Positions 25,991-36,066 of a DNA stretch of 64,000 nt are shown in pieces; the stretch's first letter is position 1; each line of letters opens with the position of its first letter. The stretch is taken from assembly GCA_018907035.1 (NCBI GenBank), contig JACCIC010000005.1, positions 3,541,001-3,605,000 on the forward strand, read 5' to 3'. The notes under the pieces are model-generated. The model saw only the letters and a program-made list of their open reading frames with translations, made no database searches and was not told the DNA's origin. This DNA comes from Sycobia sp. Sy_11. Lineage: Eukaryota > Arthropoda > Insecta > Hymenoptera > Epichrysomallidae. Made by a program: the position numbers and the translations under genes.

Positions 25991-28909
25991 GGGAGGCCTG
26001 TTCTTACCGAAGTATATAATTAGAATAGAGGATGCTCGCAGCGCGTATGGATATGGATACAGTCGTGGATGCTACCTTCTCATTTTAAATGATCATGCCT
26101 ATTTTTTTCGCTTTATTATATTTAACATTCCTTTGATATTTATTTGTTGCTGTTCTTATTTCTGTCTACTTATTTATTAAAAATTTTACGAAAATACGTC
26201 CTTTACGTAGAAAGCTTCGACAAAATGTAACGCGTGTCGGATACGAGTGGGAAAAAATTATTTAGTCTAAAATAATTATCGCCTGGCCAAACCTAAATAT
26301 CGTCACTGCAATGAAAATTGGATCCTTGATATTAAAACTTCACAATAAATATTATGAGAGGTTGAATTTTTACATATTTATACTATTAATCTTATGTGCT
26401 CGTTTTATTACGGTCGATAAATTACTGTATCTTCGTAAAGAATAACGCATAAATAATCATTACTTCAAATCAACTTTACCGTATTATCGCAAACCACTGA
26501 GTAGAGAAATATTTTTTATGACCTTCTAATGATGTATCCAAGCTGGATTTTAACGAACGAAACGACGGAGTTTCCGTAATAACGCAGTCTAAAATCGAGC
26601 GACAGATGCATTAGGTTGAAAATATCGCATTAAGCGCTAATCCCATTAGATCTGCGCGGCGCCTAATGCCGTAAGCTATTATATGTAAGTGCAGAATAGG
26701 AGCCGGTAGGGGAATTTTGCAAATTTTGTAAATATTGGCTTTGGATAATTTTAAACATGAACGGAATGCGATCTTCATATTTTAATAAATAATGCAAGGG
26801 CAAGTAGATGAAGCTTTTATAATATAACGCTTTTCGCGCGGAATATAGACGTCTAACTTTCATAAGATATATGTGGAGAAAACTAGTTCAGGAGCGAATT
26901 AATCGTGCTTACAGGCACGGAATAATTATTAAATACTTATTAAAAAATGGATTAAATTTACTCGAAATATTTATCTTAATTAATATATATACATTTTTTT
27001 TTAATAAATACAATGGAGCATGTGCACTTTTCTCGTGAGAACTTGATGCCTTATTCTTATATTTTCTTTATGCGTTATTATGTTCGATTTCCGTCTTCGT
27101 TCTATACATACATACGATGCATTACTGGACGGCCGTCGCATTCGTCTAGCTGGAATAGTACCGAACCCCAATGAAAATTCAAAGATGAAAAATTTATTTT
27201 TCATGATCCGCGAATGAAGCTTTATACCGTTTCGTGGTGAACTGGCTTTCTCAAATTTGATTGTGCATTGCATGGATGCTTGTACTTTTATTACATCTCC
27301 TTTGAAATTTCTCGTTTGATAAATAAATGATTTGTTTACGGCGTGCCGTAGATCATCGCGAGCCGCGCCAATATAAACTTGTTAATAATAATTCCGAGGG
27401 AAAAATTCAAGAATGTCAGAATTAAAGTTTTTATAGATACTGCTACCGAAGATTATATATACTTCAATAATACTGAGTAGATCTAATAGACGTTAATAAA
27501 GCTATAGAATATAAAATTATTCAGTATTCGTTACCTTTACCATGCTTTATTTTTTATATTTATTACGGATTTATTCTTAAAATATGGTAGACGATATAAT
27601 TAAAAACTAATTAATTGAAAGATTTATTGCTCTCATAAAAGAATTTAATATATCTGCAAACATTAACGTTATCATAATTAATAATTATAATATTATTTTA
27701 AAAAGTTCAAATTGATAAAATGTATTTATATTACGTTTTAACTCTAATGCATCTCATTTGAATTATACTTATGTGTGAAATAAATATTCATATTCGCATA
27801 ACTTAACTCATAATATTATCAGATATTATATACTTAAATAATTTATTGCCACTGCTACATCTACACAAATATCAGTTGATTACATTGCAAATAAATGTAA
27901 TTCAAGTTAAGCAACGGTAAATGCACTGAATAAATACACGAAAAAACTGCTTTATACGACAAAAATACTGTTACTTTTTATAATATTAGTAATTAAAAAT
28001 CGTATTTGTATTAAAAAGTTTCGTAATTAATAGAAAAATTTGTTGTTAAGAAAATCTGATATCAGTACTTATTTTATCAGAAAAATTTAATAAAATGTGT
28101 GAAAAAAAATATAATTTCAATAATATTTTTTGCATATATTAAAATAAATAAAAGATCATTGGCCTTCGTGGAAACTTAGAATCTACGTTACAGTTATTAG
28201 TATCTGATTTAAAGAAATAATTAAAGAGAAGATTAATATAAATTAAAAAAAAAATTAAATACTTCGGAATTCTTCAGAATAATTACATTGAAAATAGAAT
28301 TGAATATTATGAAACATTATCCAAAATTCATAGAAATGAATACGCTTAAACATTGAAGACTTAAAATCAAAATTCCTTAGTTAAGTATATTTATTTGTTC
28401 GAAAATAAAAGAAATTGTAATTTGTATTTCTTATTAAAATTCTTATATTCAACATCTTTTTTAATGTTAAATTATTGTCCTTAAATCTTACTCCAGAAAG
28501 GATTATTATACAGTTTTTTCGAACTTTGTAATTTCAAGTTGATTCGATAAACATCCATTTGAATGAATAAAAAAAGTACGTAAAAAGTCAAGGAAAATAT
28601 ATTTTCCGAAACAATGGCTAATCCGAGACCTCATTTTTTTATTATTCCTCTCTTCCAAGTGCCCATCATGATCAGTGCCACCATTCAGGAGCTCAAGAGA
28701 CGCTCAATACACGGGAATCTCCACTTCAAAGACCATTCGGGAACCGTAAAATTTTAACAAGACTACGGTGAATTAAATAAACTAACGTTCGAAGACGATA
28801 CAAGCGACGGGGTGGCAACCGAACTTCTCCGCCTGTACACACACACACCCACACACACATACATTCTCGCTTAATGTTAAAATCAACAGTGAACCACTCG
28901 GGGCGCAAA
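25990..28909. other. AT-rich non-coding DNA
   Basis: No gene recognised. A short CA repeat lies at about 28837-28862, just before the BEL/Pao element. Confidence 0.6.
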
Positions 28910-29005
28910 AATCGACGTTATAATGTCGTGTGCGGTGGAGAAAGAAGGCATGAAAAAAGTAATTTGCACTTTGAGTTTATTAATTTCCGCGCAACAGCGA
29001 TAACC

Positions 29006-29018
29006 GAGGGGGAAAGGA
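29006..29018 (+). other. Polypurine tract copy upstream of the 5' LTR
   Basis: GAGGGGGAAAGGA is identical to the tract before the 3' LTR at 36069-36081. A polypurine tract belongs at the 3' end of the internal region. Its presence outside the 5' LTR is anomalous. Confidence 0.7.
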
Positions 29019-30556
29019 TAATGTGGAATTTATTACAATTGCTATTATGCCAGCCCAAGTAGCAGATAAAGATAGATAGCCATTTTAATGAGAAATACTT
29101 CATATTATATAATAGGGCTTCAATATTACTCTTGTCCCGATAAATAGTACGAGATTATAAATACCCCCTCCCAAACATATTTAATTAATAATACTGTCTG
29201 ATAAAAGTCTTAAATTATTGTTGTTAATTAAAATCAGAGCTTATTATTTGGTGCATATCTATAAAAAATTATCGACTTATATATTAACAGAAGTAATCGT
29301 AAAAAATAAAAATCAAAAACATTAATTCATATTATCGAATTGTGTTTTGCTTTATATGGGAATCAATAATGTACGAATAAAATCTTAAAGTATCGAAAAT
29401 TGATGAAATGAAAATTAAGTTATAATAAATATTAACAGTGGGAAAATTTTTAACGGGAACAATAATAATATGATACGCAAAATTTATACTGCTTGATTGT
29501 TACGAACAGAATCGAAACTAAATGTAAAAATTAGTATTAAGTCTTCAGCGTTTATAATTTCTAGAATAAAGTTTTTATTAATCAATTCCATTGTAGCTAT
29601 TATTATAATTAGTTCCTCGTAAAATGTTTTAATATTGTTTGAATTCAAATTTAAAATAGGATATTTCTTTATAGCTGATAGGCTTATATGTTTATAGTTT
29701 AAGATAGTAGAAGTATAAAGCTAAAATTAATTTATGATTTTGATTTTGGAATTATTTAATCTGTTACATATAAATAATGCGTAATAGTTTTTAAGAAATG
29801 TTTATAATATCGCGTTGCCATTATATATATAGGTTTAGTATTTCTTTTGTAACTAAATATAGTTATAAGTTATATTGCGAGAAATGTTTAGTTTTAAGAT
29901 TGGGAATAATGTAAATAAAAGATTGATATAATATTATATTCACGGGAGAATATATGAGTAAGAAATGTTGTGCGATCTCCTCGGACAAAACGGCGCCGCA
30001 CGAATTCTAAAAACTGTTTATAAATGATGTAAGTATATACGAGATATTGAATAATGCTTAACGAAATCATCGGTTGGCGATTTGAAATCTTATTTTATAA
30101 GCTATAATTTGAAAATTTGAATTGGACTCAATGAATTAATTTAATTGGATTCGAAATGAAATTAATTAATTATTGAAGTCGGGATCACGAGCAAACCTTC
30201 GTTAAAGGCCACCAAATTGTATACAACTAAGGTATACGCTTGATCCGTACCATGACGAATAAAGGTAAAATCGAAGATTTTCCTGAAAACTGACCTTTAT
30301 ATGATTTACGACTAAGGTAATCAAATATTGGCCGGAGGAAAATCTTGAGATTTTACGAAAGAGGTTTGACTGGTTATGCTTCCATAAAAGCAATTGATCC
30401 GTGCTGTGACGGAAAATTCGGAAATTTTCTTTATAATAGCTATCCTACAGACTCACAAATAAGGTGACTGTATTTTAGCTATAAGAAAATCTCGAGAATT
30501 TTGAAAGAAGTATGAACAGTGTCAGATTACCACCTCGGGTTCTCCGACCGTCCGGC

Positions 30557-30690
30557 TGCGCGAAGTGTTTAGGCTGTGATCAACGAATGGGGCATATCGC
30601 CCGAAATTTGACCCGCGATAAGAAGAGAGTCTATAAAGGGCGCTGTTTGAGCGCAAAAGGCATTATTCGATTCTCGTCTGTACTGAGGTG
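30557..30690 (+). other. Zinc-knuckle-like open stretch inside the LTR
   Basis: Reading from 30557, the frame gives CAKCLGCDQRMGHIARN and stays open until a TGA about 130 bases on. This resembles a CCHC knuckle (C-x2-C ... GHIARN) with one extra residue and without the last Cys. The 3' LTR carries the same sequence. It is either a captured gag fragment from another retroelement or coincidence. Confidence 0.35.
30632..30637 (+). promoter_or_regulatory. Putative LTR TATA box
   Basis: TATAAA in a GC-rich context, about 170 bases before the right end of the 5' LTR, fits a U3 core promoter. The equivalent site in the 3' LTR is at 37696-37701. Confidence 0.5.
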
Positions 30691-30806
30691 ATTGTTATTT
30701 TTCTGTTATTCTCTTATTATATATACATTAAAATTTCAATTTATTGAACATTAACATTTTGAAGCTTTATTATTTCAAATGTCCCAGTAATTAGTATATT
30801 ATAATT

Positions 30807-30823
30807 TGGTGCCGAAACCCGGG
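30807..30823 (+). other. Primer binding site, tRNA-Phe type
   Basis: TGGTGCCGAAACCCGGG lies three bases after the 5' repeat. It is complementary to the 3' end of an insect tRNA-Phe as I recall it (CCCGGGTTTCGGCACCA). It would prime minus-strand DNA synthesis. Confidence 0.8.
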
Positions 30824-30911
30824 AATTATTTCCGGAAAACTGGGAAGTTTGGTGAAAAGTGAAAATAAGTTTCAATTAATTGTTTAAAATATTTTTGTTT
30901 AATCATTCGCT

Positions 30912-32417
30912 ATGGCACCGAGAAAAACCCGAGCCGCTGCTGCTGCTTTCAACAATGAGGGTCCATCCAGAACGAAGCAGACTAAGAAGACGAGAATTTC
31001 TGCTACATCGGCCCGGGCATCAGCTCGAGAGCGCGCTAATGTAGCGCAAAGAGCGATCACCGGTGCTAGAGCTACGTCTACTCCACGGCTACGGCAATCT
31101 TTAGCACCAACTATACCGATTCAGAGGGAACAGACAGCGAACCATGTTTTGCTGGACGAAGGGCGTCAAGCAGAGATGATTCCGTATGCTGCCGGAATGA
31201 ATCAACAACGGCGGTCATAGTCTGCCGTTCCCAACAGCGGCGAGCTGTTCGATGCAACAGCAAGGAGCAGAGCGATGATGAACACCGAGGCTGCTGCTAG
31301 ATCAACGACACCGGTGAGAGATTTCCAGTATGAAAATGCGTTTATTGATGCAGACGCGACTGCACGACTAGCGAATGTTTTCGAAAGAACAATAACTGCG
31401 TTGCGTGAGTCATCATCTCAAGCGGGAAATGCTTGTTTTGTCAATCGCATGACTACCGCTAAAAGCTTACCGTATTTCTCCGGAGATCCAATGGAATGGC
31501 TGCAGTTTAAAGAAGCTTATGAGCTTTCTTCAGAACTCGGCGAGTATAGCGAACGAGAAAATGTTGCGCGTTTGCTTACGGTGTTGAAAGACGACGCGCG
31601 CGAGCTAGTAAGTACACTACTAGCTACTAGTCGTGATCCCGCGATAATTATGCGTACGCTTGAACTGCACTACGGCAACAAAAAGGTTGTCGGGGAAAAA
31701 ATCTTTTCAGATTTAAAACTATTGCCGGATCTTGACTCTGGTAAGATGAGCCTTGTACGGTTCGCGACCAAGTTAAAAAATGCAACCACGGCGTTCAAAT
31801 CATTTAAATTAACCAGATATCTATACAATCCGGATTTAATAAAATCGATAGGTAGGAAACTACCGTCAGCGCTTAAATATGCTTATAATCGTCAAGCCGC
31901 AAGTATGTCCGAGGAGAAATCCGACCTTGAGAAATTGAGCGATTTCTTGTACGCGGAGGCAGAGCTGGCGAATGCCGCGGGTATTTTTGATAATGAAGTC
32001 TATATATCGAGTCGTAAAATAGCTGTACCCAGGCGCGAAGCACATTCTTTTAAAAATGTTTATACAACTAGACATGAACAAATAAATAAAAATAAGCGTA
32101 ATACATTTGATAGAAGTAACTGCATTATATGTGAGCGCGGAAGTCATTTTCTATCGGAGTGTGCCCTTTTTGCTAGAGAATCCGTTAATAAAAGATGGAA
32201 TATCGCGAAAAAACACAATCTCTGTTTAGGATGTTTGTTTTCGGGACACACACGACTTAATTGTGATAGTGCTAAGTGCCCACGATGTGAAAAGAATCAT
32301 CACGTACTTTTACACAATGATGGAAATTCAAATATAAAACAATCACGCCAAATGCCGAAACAAAAAGATAATATTTGCGAATCTTCTGGTGCGCAGAGTA
32401 ACGCGATGCAAGATTGA
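30912..32417 (+). pseudogene. BEL/Pao gag remnant
   Basis: The ATG at 30912 opens a basic N-terminal stretch rich in Ala, Arg and Thr. The frame is interrupted by a TAG at 31218-31220, continues in the same frame, and meets a TGA at 32415-32417. The middle carries a motif of the kind LPYFSGDPMEWLQF (about 31467-31510), characteristic of the DUF1759 capsid-like domain of BEL/Pao gag. Near the end are two regular CCHC knuckles, CIICERGSHFLSEC (about 32122) and CLGCLFSGHTRLNC (about 32227). A partial third CPRCEKNHH follows. In BEL/Pao elements gag and pol usually form one long frame, so the TGA at 32415 is read here as damage and not as a normal gag end. Gag would package the element's RNA. Confidence 0.85.
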
Positions 32418-32621
32418 CTAGGGGCGTCCGCTATATTATTGAAAATAATACCCATCCGGTTAATAGTCAAGAAACAGAGTCGAGATACATACGCGCTGTT
32501 GGATGACGGTTCGACAATAACGCTAATCGATAAGAAACTAGCTAAAGATATAGGAGTGGGTGGTCCGGCTATGTCTTTAACTTTAAAAGGAATAAGCGGT
32601 AAAAATAGTAACCAACAGTGA
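32418..32621 (+). pseudogene. BEL/Pao aspartic protease fragment
   Basis: The frame continues in the gag frame after the TGA at 32415. It contains ALLDDGSTITLID (about 32496), the catalytic D-(D/S)-G loop of retroelement aspartic proteases in its BEL/Pao form. A TGA ends it at 32619. The next coding piece is in another frame, so an insertion or deletion also lies near 32619. The intact enzyme would cut the gag-pol polyprotein. Confidence 0.8.
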
Positions 32622-33627
32622 GAAATTGCAATTAACGATTGTAGGCTCGTTCGGGGCAAGAACATTACGCGGCGTAATGTCGATCGACAATCTTGATTTA
32701 GCGACGCAAATGATTTCGGAACAATTTTTTAATAAAATAGATATTGTTGTACAAGAGAAAGGTATAAAACCTTATTACAATCCGCGCATCGAAGTTTTGA
32801 TAGGTCAAAATAACTGGGAAATTATAACAATGCGCGAATTAATAACAATAAAGGATACGAATCTTGCAATTTCACGCTGCTTGCTGGGCTGGGTGTTACA
32901 CGGATCGACAACGACGTCTCGTATTTCTAGGACGAAGCGCACAAAGTCTAAAAGGGCTAACATACTGTGCACGTGTGACTCATCCGCGAAAAAAGACAGC
33001 GTCATTTCGGATAGCTTGTTAGACGAGTTAATGAGGTGCTATTTTAATTTAGAGTCGATAGGCGTCAGCGATCAAGTATCAAGGAAAAATAAATTAAATC
33101 GCTCGGAAAAGATACTCGTATCAACATGCCGAAAAGTAGGAGACGCTTATGAGATAGGCTTGCTATGGAAAGATGAGCAATCGCCGACGGTTGATAGTTT
33201 CGCAACAGCAAAGAAAAGGCTTTTTTCGTTAGAGAAAAAATTAGATCGTGATCCTGATTACGCCGACTTGTACTATAACGAAATACAGCGGTTCATAGAT
33301 CTGGGATATGCTCAAATAGTAGCAAAAAATACTGAACCTTCGCGTACATGGTATCTGACACACTTTGGCGTAATCAACGTAAACGAATCGGATAAAGTTC
33401 GACTCGTATTTGATGCCGCTGCTAAAACAGCTGGTATCAGTTTGAATAATCAATTAGACGCAGGACCGGACTTGTTACAATCTTTGCCGGGTATATTGCT
33501 GCCATTTCGACTATATGCGGTTGCAGTAAAGGGCGACATTTCGGATATGTTTTTACGTGTGAATGTGAGAGCAGATGATCGCGGCGCCCAGCGATTTCTC
33601 TGGCGTGGATCGAGACAGGAAAAGTGA
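32622..33627 (+). pseudogene. BEL/Pao protease end and reverse transcriptase, N-terminal part
   Basis: This plus-strand frame is shifted relative to the protease piece. Its first part contains ISRCLLGWVLHG, typical of the linker between BEL/Pao protease and reverse transcriptase. Its second part contains RVVFDAAAK-like and LNNQLDAGPDLLQSLPGILL-like motifs. It also contains the motif A segment GDISDMFLRV, with the first catalytic Asp of the polymerase (about 33532-33561). It stops at 33627, where the frame is lost. The first codon shown by frame-finders is TTG and is not a real start, because this is an internal segment of a polyprotein. Confidence 0.85.
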
Positions 33628-34267
33628 ACCGAGAGTGTATGAAATGATGAGTTTGATTTTCGGTGCGAAGTCTTCCCCGTGCAATGCCATATTTGCGAAA
33701 AATAAGAATGCCAGTATGTATGCGAAATCTTTGCCACAAGCAGCACAAAGCATTGTCACTAACAGTTATATGGATGACTTTTTATGTAGTTGCACATCCG
33801 AAATAGAAGCTACCGCGTTAGTACATAATATTGTCAAAATAAATTCGCAGGCGAACTTTTTTATGCATGGTTGGGCGACCAATGCATCGGGAATATTGAA
33901 ATATGCGATAAAAAATAATGCAGTAACAGAAAATTACGTGACGAATTTAGGTGATAAAGATAAAGAGCGTGTATTGGGAGTGTACTGGGATACGCGTGCC
34001 GACGAATTCAAATTTAATATAGAATTTAGTAAAATACCTCCGGAAATTATTTCAGGCATTAGAATTCCAACAAAGAGGGAAGTTCTTCGCGTTTTTATGT
34101 CGATTTATGATCCATTAGGACTTCTGGCACCTTTTAGATTAAAGTCAAAAATAATTATGCAAAAAATATGGCTGAGCGGGGTTCAATGGGATGAAAAGGT
34201 GCGAGAAGAAGAATATATGGATTGGATAGAGTGGCTTAAAAATCTATATTATTTAAAAGAATTATGA
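33575..34267 (+). pseudogene. BEL/Pao reverse transcriptase, C-terminal part
   Basis: It lies in a third frame overlapping the previous piece, so a frame change lies between about 33598 and 33615. It carries SEPRVYEM and SLIFGAKSSPCNAIFAK, then the polymerase active-site box YMDDFL at 33767-33784, in place of the more common YVDDYL of this group. The segment REVLRVFMSIYDPLGLLAPF follows, the conserved connection to RNase H in BEL/Pao pol. A TGA at 34265-34267 interrupts it, and the same frame resumes directly after. Confidence 0.88.
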
Positions 34268-35314
34268 ATACCTCGATGCTTAACGGCGAGAGAATTTCAA
34301 AATGATAATGTGCAACTACACATTTTCTGCGATGCAAGTCTGACGGCGTTTGCAGCCGCAGCATACTTACGCATTGAAACTAAAGCGGGACTAAATCAAA
34401 TATCTTTAATAACGGCAAAAAGTCGAATCGCGCCGCTAAAACCTGCGACGATACCCCGTTTGGAATTACAAGCGGCTTTGCTGAGCGCGCGACTAATGAA
34501 ATTTATTGAAGGCGAATTGCAAATAAATATTCAGCAACGAATTTTATGGTCCGATTCGACAATAGTTTTATGTTGGATTCGCACGGAGCCCCGTATTCAC
34601 CAAACTTATGTAGCGAATCGTTTGGGAGAAATAGCTGAACTGACGCGCAGTTCAGAATGGCGATGGGTACCCACGAGCCAAAACCCCGCCGATCATGCGA
34701 CGCGATTTTTGAACCAACCATTTAATAATGATAGCGATCAATGGTTTAAGGGTCCAGAATTTTTACAACACTCAGAATCTGAATGGCCAAAAGAGAAAGA
34801 ATTATCCAAAAAAGATACGTCGGAAATAAATAGATTAGAAATAAAAAAAGCATATGTTTTTACAACCAAAGTTGAGCCATTAGAACTTTCTATTCATATC
34901 CGATTATTAGGCTGGCGTGGATTGATTATAATCGCGCGACGCATTAGAAAATATTTCGATAAATGGTGGCATAAAGTAAATACGCGAACACCGGTAGAAA
35001 CTGCGCTGATGCATGAACAGTACTGGTTTAAAATAATTCAACGCGGATGTTTTGAACCAGAGATAAAATCTATCCAAAAGGGTGAAAAGTTACCTAAAGG
35101 AAGACGAATCGCGGGTTTGATACCTTTTCTCGATGATCATAAAATTTTAAGAGCAAATGGACGAGCGACATTAGTATCATCCGAAGGTTTTAATAATACG
35201 CCGATTATTTTAGACGTTAAACACATTGCGACGAAAAAATTAATTGGCGAATATCACCAAAAGTATTACCACGGTAGTACTGATACCGTATTCAATGAGT
35301 TGAGACAAAAATAG
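34268..35314 (+). pseudogene. BEL/Pao RNase H and integrase zinc-binding part
   Basis: The same frame as the reverse transcriptase C-terminal piece continues after the TGA. RNase H acidic positions are visible in order: HIFCDAS (about 34319), PRLELQAALL (about 34456), WSDSTIVL (about 34549) and NPADHATR (about 34682). Near the end, EYHQKYYHG gives the first histidines of the integrase zinc-binding motif. The paired cysteines (CSRC) lie beyond a TAG at 35312-35314. Between 35315 and 35508 the integrase reading continues only in pieces, with a further frame change at about 35410, a TAA at 35470 and a TGA at 35503. Confidence 0.87.
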
Positions 35315-35508
35315 TACATCATAGGGCTGCGTAATGGTTTAAAATTTATTTGCAGTAGATGTCTCGTATGCCGCATACGCCGAGGAAAGCCACGAAATCC
35401 ATTAATGGCCGCGTAGCTTATAGACAAAGGCCATTTTCGCATTACGGCATCGATTATTTTGGTCCGATGTAAATAAAAATTGGTCGGCGACGGGAAAAAC
35501 AATGAGGA

Positions 35509-36066
35509 GTGCTTATGACTTGTCTTACGACGCGCGCGATTCATTTGGAGATTGCAAATAGTCTCACATCCAGCTTAGCAATAATGGCTATACAAAGATT
35601 GACGGCAAGACGCGGTATGCCATTAACGATTTATAGTGATAATGGCACCTACTTTCAGGGCGCTAGTAAAGAGTTGCAAGATACAATCAACCAAATAAAT
35701 AATGAGGAAATACAAGGTTTTTCATTAAGAAGCAACATTGAAAGGCGATTCAATCCTCCCGACGCACCTCATATGGGAGGTGCGTGGGAGCGATTAATAC
35801 GTTCCGTTAAAGTAGCCTTAAAATCAATTTTGACTGATCAAGCGCCGACAGAGGAAGTGTTGTATACTGTGATGACCGAGATAGAACATTCCGTGAATTC
35901 GCGACCATTAACCAACGTATCGCTCGATCCGAGAGACAACGAAGCGCTGACGCCAAATCATTTTTTGATTGGAATCGACGTTATAATGTCGTGTGCGGTG
36001 GAGAAAGAAGGCATGAAAAAAGTAATTTGCACTTTGAATTTAGTAATTTCCGCGCAACAGCGATAA
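35509..36066 (+). pseudogene. BEL/Pao integrase core and pol end
   Basis: Integrase core remnants are readable. TTRAIHLEI is followed by YSDNGTYFQGA, with the second catalytic Asp. PDAPHMGGAWERLIRSVK follows, containing the catalytic Glu. The ATG at 35509 is internal and not a true start. The frame reaches LTPNHFLIG, after which this family normally continues for more than 100 residues. Here it joins at once to a short unrelated-looking tail and stops at 36064-36066, immediately before the polypurine tract. The junction coincides exactly with the first base of the repeated unit at 35973. Confidence 0.85.

Larger units (their letters stand above)
28910..30803 (+). repeat. 5' terminal repeat (pol-end fragment plus LTR)
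   Basis: This 1,894-bp unit is repeated at 35973-37867. Its first 109 bases are not typical LTR. They match the last codons of the pol frame, its stop codon and the polypurine tract of the 3' side. The LTR proper therefore probably starts just after the tract, at about 29019-29022, and is roughly 1.78 kb long. The right end, at 30803, is three bases before the primer binding site, as expected for an LTR. Such a long LTR is unusual for BEL/Pao elements, whose LTRs are generally a few hundred bases. Confidence 0.85.

Noticed and set aside
30202..30393. 63-residue frame present in both LTRs (also 37266-37457)
   Set aside because: It is repeated simply because the LTR is duplicated. It runs antisense to the element and shows no protein motif.
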